From positions 67,810,926 through 67,874,925 of the forward strand of contig CM049309.1 in assembly GCA_026874595.1 (NCBI GenBank): 64,000 nt of DNA, given 5' to 3'. Of this stretch, positions 1 to 12,540 are shown in pieces. The notes beneath the pieces were generated by a model that saw nothing but the letters and a program-made list of their open reading frames with translations, made no database searches and was not told the origin of the DNA. This DNA is from Sipunculus nudus (Eukaryota > Annelida > Sipuncula > Golfingiida > Sipunculidae). A program made the translations under genes and the position numbers. Positions within the stretch are counted from its first letter, which is position 1; each line of letters opens with the position of its first letter.

Positions 1-1653
1 GCAATTATATAGCAAATGCGAAATTTTACTTTAATCGGTGCCTCTTGGGTTAAAAGTTATTACTATAAGTTCCAATTTCTCAATTTGGAATTTATTATGC
101 TCATCTATCTTGTATAGCGTTATTTTATGCGTGAGGAGAATCGCACCATGCACCTATAAAACTTTAATATTGTTATGCAAGTTCAAAATTCATTCCGAGA
201 CTGGTATAGCTACAGGACAGTCACATGACATTTTAACTTCTTCATTCTTAAATCTAACTTTGGGTCATAAAATGACCTAGTTATCGTCCATATGCAGAGT
301 TCGAACACAGGCGAACCATGCATACACCTGTTAAACAATCTGCCTAACAACTGTGGAATTGCCAAATAGGTGGTCTGTATAATCTATGTTGTAATTAAAG
401 GTGATCGAACCGGACCTTTGTCATGGAACTCCTCTCTTTCCATGCCCCGCGCATATGCACGTTTTTGGTCATGAACTGTCTGGAATGAATAGGGGGTTAT
501 TTCCGTTATTCCTCCATAAATCAAGAGATATTTCAAATTGTTTTTCGAAGGGGGCCATTGCAGTGCCATCTGTCGGCAACTACGATTGTGTGCCACGTTT
601 GTTACTCTGAATCAAGGCTTCAAGTGTTTTTTTTTATATCTGTACATTTTTCGAGACTTTAAGAGTCAAACATAAAATGTTTAGTTGTTTCTATACCATC
701 AATTAACAAACACAGTCAATTCTCTTAATAAATAATCGCCTATGTAGGGTATTCCTATGGCCTGTGCATGCAGTAAAATGTTCACCTGTCACGGGTGTGT
801 TGTTGTGTTATATATATTGTTATTAAAATATTTCAGCCGGTCTTTATTATATTAAGGATCCACCTTTCGTATTTTGGATTAAACTAAACCTGTCGTCAAT
901 TGCAATATAATGAACGGGTAAGATATAAGCTATATAGTGAGTATAAAAAGTCACATACATAAGTCTAAGTGTTAAGACTGATAAAAAAACAGTCATGTCA
1001 ATATGTAAGCAAAGCAATCATATATTTTGCATTTTACCATCAGTCTGAAATAGTTTCCTTTCATCACACAAAATATATATTTATGTTATCCTTTGAACAA
1101 CTTTGGGCCAAAGAGTTCCTAAAAATATGACTGACAGAGTAAATTTCTTCTACACCTGGTCCAGTATAAATGAGAGAAAAAAATACAAAAATTAGGTGCC
1201 AATTTCTCAATAATCCCTGGCCTCGAAATTTGCTATGCATGTTTATCTTAATTAGAACTCTATTTACGTGTTGCATGTCTTAAACCCCTTATATCATGCA
1301 TGTGAAACTACTTAAAATATTGTGCAAGTTAAATGGTTATTTTAATGTTGAGAAATATCAGTATGATCTCAGTCATCACATGCATGCATATTTAGCCATG
1401 GACTAACAAGTAATGTGCTTCAGTTAGTTATCCTGCAGATTTGAAGACAAAATAGTAATCGATATCTTCAAAATGGCACAGGTCACTATAATAGTCATGG
1501 ACGCCCCTACTATTTTGAAAAATAAATAATATACGGATTATGCGTCTACAGTATATATATACCAACTTTTACTCATGCATGCATGCGGGAGTTATATGTG
1601 TTAAGTCGACCACCTTTCCAGGAACAATTCTTTACCTGTGCTAAGGGGATGAT
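1..1653. other. AT-rich spacer, no recognisable gene
   Basis: No open frame here exceeds about 80 codons and none resembles a known family. No repeat element was recognised. Confidence 0.6.
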
Positions 1654-1685
1654 CCCCCCCCCCCTCTAAAATCCTGTATGTCCAC

Positions 1686-1718
<33 letters not shown>
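1654..1718. repeat. C11 run and (AT)15 microsatellite
   Basis: C11 at 1654-1664 followed by an AT dinucleotide tract at 1689-1718. The start of an open frame through the AT tract gives alternating Tyr-Ile and is not a gene. Confidence 0.95.
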
Positions 1719-1721
<3 letters not shown>

Positions 1722-2089
1722 TTTTAGGCCATATAATAATATCAAATAGTTCTTTTATTAGGGGGGCGTCATGACCATGCAATGGGTAACTTGCTTTACC
1801 GATACTGCTATCCCTTGACCATGCAGAAGACTCGCCAAGGCCGGGCATGTAAGGTCCATTTTAAAGAAAAGGGGAAATAAATACATGTACCAGTTAATAC
1901 AGGCTGTTTTCACAGATATTTTAAGCCTGGGCCACTGTTGTTACAGAGCGGATAAGAGTGAGATCTCTTCAAGAACATTTTATCAGGGTTGGCGATAATA
2001 GGGGACAGGAAAATCCTGCTGAAGGTAAAATTGTCGTTTACAGATATAAAACATCGATGGTTCGATTCAACACCGAAATATAAAAGTTT

Positions 2090-2900
2090 TTAGCTCAGTT
2101 TACTGAAACTCATTTGAGTTACAGAGATCGATCTTTGTCTGTCAGTCAACTGGGTCGTCCGTTAAACGGGACACATCTAAACCATAAGACCCAGAAAGTT
2201 AAACTTCTCATGCTGACAAGTCCTGATGGGTTCTCTGTGAAAACCGAAAATTAGGTCACTGTGACCTATATTCGCTATAGTTCTGCAGCGAAAACATATA
2301 TTCAATTGATCACTTTGTTAACAGGGCAAAAAAATCCTAACCGAAAGACCCAGGAACTTCGAACTTCAAATGCTAAATGGTCACAATATTTCTTCTGTGG
2401 AACAGTAGGTCACTGTGATCTATATTTCCTAAGTTATGAAGAAAAAAACCCTAAACCATTGCCCTTTATTAACAGAACACAAATCGAAACTACAAGACAC
2501 AGGAAGTTCAAATTTCACATGCTGGCATGCAGGCCCTGATGGGTTCCGTATGAAAACCGAAAAATAGGTCACTCTGACCTGCATTTTCCAAGTTACGCTA
2601 CGAAAACATCAAAAGCCATCCATCAGACTGTTATAACGGCACAACGCGTAACCTAATACTCAGGAACTTCACACTTCATATGCTAACTGGTAAAAATATG
2701 TCCTCTGTGGAAACCAAAATGTAGGTCAGTGTGAGCTATATTTCCCGAGTTGTGGAGCGAAAACTCTGAAAACAAGGGTCTGACATTAACAGGGCACAAA
2801 TCGAAACCGCAAGACTAAGACTTCACATGCTTATTGGCCTATATAGTTCCTTTGCTGAAAATTAAAAGTAGCCAACTATGACCTAAAACTTCGGGATATG
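2090..2900. repeat. Tandem ~157-bp repeat carrying ERE-like palindromes
   Basis: About five diverged units share the order: AACAGGGCA, GAAACC-CAAGACCCAGGAA, TGATGGTTCC, AAAACCGAAAA, then TAGGTCACTGTGACCTATATTT. The palindromes start at 2253, 2407, 2566 and 2723 (spacings 154, 159, 157). Those at 2253 (AGGTCACTGTGACCT) and 2566 (AGGTCACTCTGACCT) have two perfect half-sites; those at 2407 and 2723 have one changed base in the second half. The same family recurs at 30.4-31.4 kb (opposite orientation) and 38.1-40.4 kb. A 92-codon open frame at 2261-2539 runs through the units and is not a gene. Confidence 0.85.
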
Positions 2901-3637
2901 TATTTGAGGAAAAAATCTGCCAGGGCATGCACTTATAAGTACCTTATAAGAACCTGGTATGCTGTTTTACAGCTGGGCTATGCTGACCACTAACATATTA
3001 CATGATATATGATACAAGCATATATATATACCAGCTATATATAATCAAAGGCCTTTTTTATCTCAAAACATTAACACTCGTCTTTAAAGTTTGGATGTGA
3101 AGGGACAGTGTTAGATTGAGAAAGGCTAATCGCCGGCATGAAACAGATGGTCCCGCAATGCATTCACATCTAGACTTGATCTGATGTGCTCATTGACTGA
3201 TTGTTATATCAGTGTTCTCGTACCCGTAAAACTTTATTTACAGTTATACATATAGACCATTGTGTTATGAGTATAACCTTGTTAGGCCTACTATGACCAG
3301 ACAAAATGAAAAAAATCAACCCAGATATGAAAAAATAATAGCGACATAATACAGTGGTTGACGTGACCATAGCCAATGAAAACTTACTTTTTTTGTTTAG
3401 GACTTAATGATAAAGTCTCCTTAAAGCGTCTGACTGGGATCCGTCCAACTGAGACCCTTCGGACTAGAACCGTGCAGATGAGATCGAAAAAAATCCGACC
3501 CGTCTATATCTAAGACCCGTCCATCTGGGACGACACCTCCATACTTCTCTATTATCATCATCACCATCATCATCCTGGGGTACAAAACATGTTGACAAAT
3601 TTAAGATACGTTTTTTAACCATTTTTCCAAGCTGAGA

Positions 3638-3640
<3 letters not shown>
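2901..3640. other. Spacer with short ATC-rich run
   Basis: No gene is visible. An ATC-type trinucleotide stretch lies at about 3551-3575. At 3425-3535 several GACCCGTC-like words recur (GGGATCCGTCC, GAGACCCTTCGG, AGACCCGTCC), hinting at a decayed short tandem repeat. Confidence 0.5.

Positions 3641-3678
<38 letters not shown>
3641..3678. repeat. (AT)19 microsatellite
   Basis: Uninterrupted AT dinucleotide tract. Confidence 0.98.
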
Positions 3679-3681
<3 letters not shown>

Positions 3682-3859
3682 ATATGTAGTTTACATATAC
3701 TTTATATTCCTTCTTAATTAAATATCAATTTCCGTTGACAAAGATCGACCAATGCCTCAGCAGTATATACGAAAGCTTACGTATATATACTTTATACAAG
3801 CTAGGATGAGGGGGATTTGATACCCATGCGCATTTTTATACAGAAATGACTTTTTCATG

Positions 3860-4210
3860 CAATTAAGCTATATATCTATAATTTTAGAGTTAACATCCTC
3901 CCCCCCCCCCCCCCCCCGCATTTTTATCCCAATTTTTTAGGCTCACTCAGCTGCCCCCCCCCCCCCCCCCCCCCGAGCTCATGCATAACCGCAAAACCTT
4001 TTTATGGTGCATTTCTATCCGCCTATAAAAATGGGTTTTTAATTCAGATAAGCTGTATCTATCATTTTAGTGGGCCTAACCCCCTCCCCCCCCCCCCGCT
4101 TCTCCATTACAGTTGGAAATGGCTTTTTTTCTGCAGTTTTACCCCACTTTTTTAAGGCTAACTCAGCTGCTCCCCCCCCCCCCCCACCTTCTTCATATAT
4201 GCATAACTTT
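3860..4210. repeat. Two-copy tandem duplication with four poly-C runs
   Basis: The words GCTNTATCTAT, ATTTTAG, TAACNTCC followed by poly-C, then ACTCAGCTGC followed by poly-C occur twice. ACTCAGCTGC appears at about 3944 and 4162. The four C runs (about 3898-3917, 3955-3974, 4084-4097, 4171-4186) sit at equivalent places, so they were present before or during the duplication. The 61-codon frame here is low complexity. Confidence 0.75.
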
Positions 4211-4439
4211 TTCATGGTACAAGTCCTGATCAGTGTAAAAAGTTTAAACCCATAAACCCTTAAAAAACTGGATCCTAACTATATACATAATATATACGAT
4301 GTACGGTAATCAGTTATACTCAGTTATATATTTGCATATTATTTTGATTATAATTACATGTCTCTTGCGGTTCAAAATTGAGCTTATAAGTACAGAGATA
4401 TGTTCATAGTAGGCCTACATATAATAGTCATGTATATCA

Positions 4440-4860
4440 TATAATGACAGGAAATGCTATCGATCCGTGGCGATGCATGGGGGCGATGGAGCTGGTCAAT
4501 GTTTGCAAATGAGATTTGATGAGGCTCGAGATCACCATCACGTGACCATCACCCCCACGAAAGGCGTGGGAACCGCGATCGGCTGAGTGACCCGTGGACA
4601 CTAATACACAAAGGCCAATTAGTCAGGTGTTAGAGGCAATATACGGGCTAACAGGTTGAGAGCCATTGTTTACACGCAGATGTACGGTAATACAATGTTG
4701 TCCATTGTCCGCCGTTATTAAGATCCGCGTCAGGCGGGTTTTTACGAGTCGCTAATCGGACCCTGGTGTCCGCACCTGCGAGATGGTGCTTCTAAACCAC
4801 TCAAGGTCGACAGGAGGGTGAAACGGATACAATTGACATTCTGGGCACCAGCAAGGCGGG
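4440..4860. other. GC-balanced, microsatellite-free island
   Basis: More CpG and fewer simple repeats than the flanks, and no coding frame of note. It holds TTTGCAAATGAG, an E-box-like CACGTG and AGGTGT-type words. It is one of about a dozen such islands; conserved noncoding function is a guess. Confidence 0.35.
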
Positions 4861-5233
4861 CCCAGCAAGGCATGCTGGTACCAAATTCTTTGGTGTTTAC
4901 TCAGGGGGCGCCCAGCCCATATAAATCAAGCGGTTTTGCTGTTGTTTCCCCATCAGTGGTATCACTACAGTAATAAGGGTATAATTTGGTTTGATATTCT
5001 TCATACACCCGTCGGTCTGACTCCACATGCAGCTGTGTACAGTCTGTCTGTTTTTTGCTGCCCGCCATGATATCGCGATAAATTGCTCAATTATCAGAAT
5101 TTTAAAGAAAACGAAGAAACGTGACGCCACATAATTCACGAATTACACTATATCACTCCTCAGAAATGTATAAAAATATATATAAATGTTTGATATTTGA
5201 CATGTATATGCATTTATTTGCGTCGTGTTATTT

Positions 5234-5238
<5 letters not shown>

Positions 5239-5273
<35 letters not shown>

Positions 5274-5494
5274 TACGCGTTGTGTCTATTATCATTATAG
5301 CTCATGCAGTCTTTAGTCTATTTGCCTCTTTAATATCTTGCAGCATGGCCATCGGTACATGTGAACATGCTTATTTTCTCTTTTATTGTCGATGTGGACT
5401 ACTCTTTTAACATTTTGCTTCTGCATTAAACTTTTTTGATAATGGTTTATAGAATGTATATATATGAAAGTTTGTAAATAAAGTCTATATACAT

Positions 5495-5541
<47 letters not shown>
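5239..5541. repeat. Two (AT)n microsatellites
   Basis: AT tracts at 5239-5271 and 5503-5541, separated by AT-rich unique sequence with no gene. Confidence 0.95.
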
Positions 5542-5542
<1 letters not shown>

Positions 5543-7080
5543 TGTTTAACTTATGCTTATTTATATTATTTTTACCATATTCTTTGTTTATGAAATGGCA
5601 TAAAAATTCGATCCATCATTTCAATAAAAAAAGAATATTCCAATTAATTCACGTTTCTTTAAATTATTTTTTTTTTGTATAGTTCGTTCCATAATGCAAG
5701 AAAGCAATATTAATTTTAAAAAGTCATGAAGACAAGGCAGGAAATTCACGTATTTATAGTGATTCGTAAAATGAATTTGCAAGCAATCAATTGGGATAAA
5801 ATTGAATGAAAATGTATTTTTTATTCGATTATATTTGCATCTTTATGGTAACATACGTGTTACCACACATATTACGCATCAGGCGTTCTTCAACTATCCC
5901 GGGTTGATAAAAAAAAAATCAGAAAACTTTCAGTTGTGTGTTTTTAATTACTTAGTTTGATTGTCTGTATTTTCTTGATCCCTGGCACAACTGTTCATGA
6001 TTTTAATCCGCGCGTATAATTCAACCTACAGCACGCGTGCACCTGACATACGTCATTAAAAGCCATCACTTCAACGGGTTTGGATGCATTAGATTTAATT
6101 AGTGCCATATCATCAATACAATTGAAACCCGCCTTAACGCAGGGGCGGATGTCACCTGCAAGAGGACTAGCTCACACCTGTATGCGAGGGGCACCTGCCA
6201 AATCTCATTATAATTCCATTTGACCGCGGGCTGCCCTGGCAGGCTATAATTTACCCCAAAAACAAGCTGTTTGCATTGTGTCACTTTGCTATCCATTGCT
6301 AGATTACCATCTGGGCTTATGAAGCGACCAAACCGGGGGTTCAAAAATTTAATATGCAAGCACCTACAATGTTATAGTATTATAATACTGACACGTTAAT
6401 TCATGCACAGGTTGGTTCGGTTTAATTGTGGATTACTATTTGCTGGGCGTTTCCTTTTGCATGCACCTGTTAGGCATTTATACAATGAATGGTTCGTCCT
6501 GTTTGACGACCGTTTTCGTGATTATCATTATCTACACAATGTCGCGCATCGGGCATTTTTTGGGTATAAATGATATATATTGCCAGTAATTTTGCGACGT
6601 TGCACGCGACAATTAAGTATATCTATATCTGTTTTCTCATTTGTCATCACTTTTCATTGATATGATCACCAAGTTTTACAACAAATTTTGTATGGGAAAA
6701 GAAGTATCTCATGCAGTATATATTATATTTTAAAAAAAATCCACATTGTTATCACACATGCATGCATGAGCACTCAACAGAAGAATATCTGGAAGCCTGC
6801 TCACGAATCAGTGAATTATTATGATCATATACACGCATGCATTACCGATTTTGTGACAGTTCGACTGTTCAGGCGATTTGATACTGATTTTATACTGACA
6901 CACTGGTTTTCTTTGGAGAAAATTGGGGAGAAGAGGTCGTATGAAGCCACGGTTATGTGATTTAAATAGAGAAATATATGAAACTGCGACAAAAACTTTT
7001 TTAAAAAACTTTTTTAAACGAATATATCTTATATGCATGAATATGATAATGACGCCCAGAAATGTAATTATGAACAACAA
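5542..7080. other. Spacer, with a GC-balanced island at about 6000-6560
   Basis: The island contains repeated CACCTG words (two E-box-like sites near 6050 and 6180, another at 6190). Open frames here are short, mutually overlapping and unassigned. Confidence 0.4.
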
Positions 7081-7720
7081 ATGCAGCATTATTTCACGCC
7101 TCGCTTCCCAAGCCCGGCGTGTTGGTTTTATCTGCACCATAAATGCCATGGCTCACTCCTGATTCGGGGCCGGACTTTATGTATGGCCATGATCAATCTT
7201 CGTTTCCTGGGTGTCATGGAGCCTGGCGAAACCTCATGCTGTCATTCTGTCAGGTGCTCGGTGCTTGATACAGGCCACAGGTGGTTGAACATGTTAATTT
7301 CACCGGCTGAAATCTACATCATTACCGAGGCAAGTTGTTACAGCCGGGCGCCCAGCACCAATTGAAATTGACATGACCCCGGTATTCGTGTCAGCGGGTT
7401 AGAAAAGGGCTTTTGTCCGAGTTTGTAACCTCGTGCACAGGTGTGCAGGCGAAATGAACACAACCGTGCGAGATTGTTGCCGAGTGTCACCAGCCCATAC
7501 AAATGCGCATGCATTGTCAAAAGAAGCGTTTCCTCCGAAAGAAGTGTCATCTTGAAGACGATTGAAACACTCCATTATGTGCTGTTAATGAGCCCACCTG
7601 GGCGAATTACCCACCAGACAAATAAGTGATGTGCCTGATTGTATGCGTGCATTAATAATTGCCCAGATATGCTACACTAATTCCTTTTTCCTAAGTGATC
7701 TCGGGAACGGTAACTTGCTA
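7081..7720. other. GC-balanced island
   Basis: Sequence with CpG and no microsatellites. Several short open frames overlap on both strands (7033-7365 plus, 7338-7550 minus) and none resembles a known protein. It could hold an unrecognised exon or regulatory DNA. Confidence 0.35.
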
Positions 7721-8136
7721 TACTGTCTATAGCACTGTTTATATTTCCGCATAAATTGCGCCGATAATTAGCCTGCAAAATATATCACAAACGCTGTTAA
7801 AATGGATGTCAGCGGTACAATAAACGCGGCCACAATGAGTATACATTCAGCTTTACAATAGGGTCCCCGTACGTCTAAAGAAGACATACATTGAATGACA
7901 AACATGAAAACAAGTCGGCTGAATGCACTTGTATTTCAACAATATGTTTTGTGAATAGTAAACATTCTTTGGCGTTGTGTCATTGCCATGTCATGCTTTA
8001 TCAAGTAGTTATTTTCAAGATCAATCACTTTTTTACAACATATATACATGTGCAGACATGAAAAGTCGTTCTCCGAATAGATTTGTATTAATATTATGTT
8101 TAGAGCTTTATTCTTCAACAGGACAAGTATATTAAA

Positions 8137-8141
<5 letters not shown>

Positions 8142-8176
<35 letters not shown>

Positions 8177-8210
8177 GTCGAGTTCACACACACACACACA
8201 CACACACACA
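8142..8210. repeat. Compound (TC)16 and (AC)13 microsatellite
   Basis: TC tract at 8142-8173 and AC tract at 8185-8210. The minus-strand frame reading Cys-Val and Arg-Glu repeats here is an artefact of the microsatellite. Confidence 0.95.
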
Positions 8211-8639
8211 TATTTTAGATTCTATAATTTGAAATACACGCTTCAAGAAACCACTGAACTTTCTGTGAATGTCTGCATGCAAACAATAATTCCATATTTA
8301 TGCGCGTGTCTGTATGTTTCACTAAATGAAATCAACACGCAAATTATATTTCTCATTGTTACAAAGTTAGCATCAGCTGTGGATCGGAAATCTACATTAG
8401 CAAGGGGTTACAGAGTACATTGTAGTGAAATAGACATCGTTTGACCTTTTGCGGCAAAGCAAACGTTGCACTTGATGCCACAAGAAGAGAAATATTATTG
8501 AGATGTCATCAATATTACCTCTGATTGTTTTACAAGGAATTGAAATAGGAAAGAAAATAGAATTATAAGTTCTATACAAATAGGTTGATAATATAATTTC
8601 TTGTGAAGGAATCATTCCACAAATATTACAATTTGTTTA

Positions 8640-9260
8640 TGTTATTTAATAGTCAATATGCCTGCATGTCTGTCTGTATGTATACTTAGCGCTCCCTTGT
8701 CCATACAAATATAGATTGAGACTACACAGTCCCTATACAAATTTCCTCAAATGTATAGTTATTCATTCCTAACTTGAGCATATTACTTAATAGTGGGAAC
8801 TTCATGAGTCCGGTAACTTTATATGCCTATTTGCAAATATTTAGCGTAGGAGGTTATCGCGTTTGCCTCGACCCGGCCAACATGTGGGCTGTTTAATGGC
8901 GGCGTGATACGGCTTTGGCAAACACACTATAGATCTAATTACCACTTGCCAAAACTTTTACCCTCTTTTCAACATAGCAATGTTTTCGTGACATGTCAAG
9001 GGTGCGCTTTTATACACAAGAAATTCCAAGCGAAACCGATTCAAACAATGTTTGCACGGAAAAAAGGCTGAAATAAACTTTTCAGGATATGGGGTTTTCT
9101 TAAATGATATAAATCATTTTTTTTTAATTTATAATCTTAATATTACATAGTTCTACCCCAATAAGGAATTTGTAACCTAGATTTACTTAATGACTCTTAG
9201 ACCTATATAAGAACAGATATATATGAAAAAAGACAATTAAACATTGGATGAATAAAGATT
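8640..9260. other. Spacer with a short GC-balanced island at 8840-9060
   Basis: The island has CpG and words such as TTTGGCAAACACAC but no coding frame of note. Nothing else was recognised. Confidence 0.35.
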
Positions 9261-9267
9261 AATGATC

Positions 9268-9268
<1 letters not shown>

Positions 9269-9305
<37 letters not shown>

Positions 9306-9307
9306 GC

Positions 9308-9352
<45 letters not shown>

Positions 9353-9507
9353 GTTAATTAGAGAAGTTATGTTTTAAAACGACTGAACCATATTCAGTAA
9401 TCCATCCCATGCATATACGATTTTAATATGTATAAAAAGCCCATAAAACGCCACTTGTAAAGAAAATGGCCGAGGTAGCACATGCAGCATACGCGCGTAC
9501 AGTGAAA

Positions 9508-9545
<38 letters not shown>

Positions 9546-9981
9546 TATATATATATAGGCCTATAAATAGCTATATACAGAGTAAATGGCACACGTGCAC
9601 TAATATACTATAATATATATATATCATTATCTGATAATATGTACATAAAATAAACGATAATATATATATGTGTGTGTGTGTGCTTCGGCAAGGTGACGAG
9701 GTCTTATGCTTTCATCGTGCATGTGCACTTTTTAGGTCTGTCCATATATACATATAGACAACCGAATACTCAAATCTTATTATTATTATTATTTTTATTA
9801 ATAATCAGTTATAGGCTATGAATGGATTTTATGGAATTTTAGGGAGGGTTTTCAGTTATATATCTCATCCACAGAACGATCCATCAAAATGTCGAGGTAA
9901 TCTCGATTACTATATTTATTAATTTAAAAGATTCTGAACCATTAATTGTCAGATTTGAAATGTAATTTTTTTTTATTCTAT

Positions 9982-10032
<51 letters not shown>
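9269..10032. repeat. Cluster of four (AT)n microsatellites
   Basis: AT tracts at 9269-9300, 9310-9350, about 9512-9556 and 9986-10032, within 760 bases. Between them the sequence is AT-rich and unassigned; a GT tract lies at about 9670-9682. Confidence 0.95.
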
Positions 10033-10034
<2 letters not shown>

Positions 10035-10239
10035 TGCATGAAACAAGGGCTAGAATATCTCAATAATTTTATAAATTGGCAGATCAGTTTACAAAAATAA
10101 GCTGCATTGAAACTTCTATTTGAAAGAATCAGGCACATGCAGGTCTATGAACAAGACAAATGAAATAAAAACAAATAATCCTTGCAAGCTTTATTTATAA
10201 TGTAACAGAATCAATACATGTATTTGAGAAAACAGTCTG

Positions 10240-11100
10240 TCTTACAAGAGGCCTATCTCAATCAGACTGACCAAGGTCAAGGTCACTGGTTACACGCTCA
10301 AACAACTACATTTAAAAGCTATATAGCGATCAGTTGTTTCTGCGTGTTTAGTGTCATAAAGCAATGAAAATTAAACTGGAGGACCTGGTTCTTGTGACAC
10401 AAAAACAACTGTATGTCTCCCCTGACTACATGCATAACTTTCCCAAATTTGAGGGAATAAATGGACCCCTGTTAACTTAAATCTTGGATTTCTAAAGATT
10501 TGACCTTGTATGAAGATGATCAAGGTACCCAGGTTATGAACTGATGTGAGATTTTATTCTGGCTGATTTGACCTTGAAGATTTAGGTGAAGGTCACCAGC
10601 TTTCGACCTCCTCACGGAACTTGATAAAAACAATTAGTGTTTCAAATTTGAGGAAAAAATATGTGATACTTCAAAAAGTTAAAAAAATATTTTTATTTCA
10701 CCCAATTTGACCTTGCTGATGAAGGTCAAGGTCACCGGAATTTTAACTTGTCTGAGATATTGGTAGAGACAATACACAAGTGGAATTTTATGAAGATATA
10801 TTGCATGATTCAAAAGTTATAATGTTCCCAAGTAATTTCTATTCTGGCCAATCTGACCTTGAAGACGAAGGTCAAGGTCACCGGTTTTCCAGCTCCTCAA
10901 AGAACTTGATTTAAACAATTAGTGTTTCAAACTTGAGGAAAAAACATGCAATACTTCAGAAGTTATTAGGTTCACCAAACAATTCTATTTTGACCTATTT
11001 GACCTTGATGATGAAGATGAAGGTCACCGGTTTCGAACTCGTCCGAGATTTTGGTATAAACAATTTATATTTAAAATTTCATGAAAATTTTTGACTTTTT
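10240..11100. repeat. Tandem ~145-bp repeat with TGACCTT / AAGGTCA inverted words
   Basis: At least four units carry the block TGACCTTG-(GAAGAC)-GAAGGTCAAGGTCACC near 10572, 10708, 10854 and 10998 (spacings of roughly 135-146). Each unit also has AACTNNTNNNAGAAC/TTGATA-type and CAATTAGTGTTTCAAA words, followed by TTCAAAAGTTA. AAGGTCAAGGTCA is two direct nuclear-receptor half-sites, and TCAAGGTCA is the extended monomer site used by SF-1/ERR-type receptors. Similar repeats are common in mollusc genomes (from memory). Confidence 0.8.
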
Positions 11101-11290
11101 CAAAAGTTACCGTGCTCACAAGATATGACACAGACGACGACGACGACGCCGACAGACCAAACGCTATATGTTTTATAATTTTATATTTAAAATTTCATGA
11201 AAATTGTTGACTTTTTTAAAAGTTACCGTGCTCACAAGATATGACACAGACGACGACGACGACGCCGAGAGACCAAACGCTATATGTCCC
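11097..11290. repeat. 116-bp tandem duplication ending in a GAC-triplet run
   Basis: CGTGCTCACAAGATATGACA, then a (GAC)n run and GACCAAACGCTATATG, occurs at 11111 and again at 11227. It looks like the end of the preceding repeat family. The second copy runs into C10+ at about 11287-11300. Confidence 0.85.
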
Positions 11291-11337
11291 CCCCCCCCCC
11301 ACCCCATCCATAGGGAGGGGAGACATAACGAGAGGCA

Positions 11338-11339
11338 CA

Positions 11340-11392
<53 letters not shown>
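11338..11392. repeat. Compound (GT)n(AT)n microsatellite
   Basis: Short GT tract followed by an AT tract to 11391. Confidence 0.95.
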
Positions 11393-11394
<2 letters not shown>

Positions 11395-11639
11395 CAGACT
11401 AAGTCAGTTGGGACCTCGTTTGGTTTGGTTAGACAGGGAATGAAGTACAGGAGTTTATAGGCAACCTGGACAAAAACAATAACGGCTATATGACGTGCGG
11501 ACATTTGGTCTGCGGAACTGGGGGCAGTAACTTAAAGCAGATTACAAATAGTCACAAATGACATCCCCCTGGGCAGATACTTCAACTGATGGTTATGCCT
11601 GATAAGAAATGAAAAAAACAGGTTAAGTAAACATCCCTT

Positions 11640-12540
11640 AAAAGACATCAAATGCCCGGGTCCCTTGAGAGCACTTGTGTGGTTTTTATGTTGTAAATGA
11701 AAGTATATACGGTTTCTTGTGAAGCAAGGACTGCTTCCTGCACCCGTAACCTGCGGTTATACACGAGGTCGTGGTATAATGACTGGTTTGGGCATATTTA
11801 CCGTTAAGTGTGCGTGTTTCAATAATCATTAGCCAGCCCAGGTGTGGCGTAACGGGGTACGTGTCATGAAAGACAGCAGTGAACCTTCATGCATTGTCAT
11901 CAACTCCGCCTGAAGCCTATAAACCATGCATAATATAACGTGCAAACCAAGTTTGTATTGACTGGTGTTACAACTCAGCGCATTCAAATACATACCGCCC
12001 ATCAAAGACCGATCGTTTTCTTGTCACTGTATGGTTATGGAACTTGCCAAACCCCCCTCCCCCGGGGGACCCAAGTGTATACTGTGTATCGGTTCTTTCC
12101 ATAAACATTTGGATTAGGATTTTGACAGGTCGGCGTGATATTTAACTCCACGGCCACCACCATGGTAAGAAAACACGTCCCGCTGTGATGTCAATTTCAC
12201 TGGCGTCACACTTGAAATCTGCGAGGAAATTGACACAGTGTCACAAAATATGATCTGGCGACGCCCGCTGCACCTAATGACCTGTCAGAATCAGCCGCAG
12301 CATCAATGTATTCTTGATGATATCAGAACAAACATAAACCGTGTGCAGTTTCAGGTTTCTTATCTGATCTTTCGCGGGACCTTATTAGGGTTTGGCAAAA
12401 CAACTTGTCATCTGATATCATGTCATGTACATGTTTGTATATCGTGATAAAAACAACTCGAATATGGATGCCAAGAAAACGCTGGCACATATTAGATGAA
12501 TATCTACATTTTAACCGTGGGAACGGCATCACATTAACAC
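11640..12540. other. GC-balanced island
   Basis: About 900 bases without microsatellites, with CpG and no convincing open frame. Words include GGTGTGGCGTAACGGGG and CTCCGCCTGAAGCC. It may be noncoding conserved DNA; no function is assigned. Confidence 0.35.

Noticed and set aside
2057-2069. GGTTCGATTCAAC as a tRNA B-box
   Set aside because: No matching acceptor stem or A-box was found.
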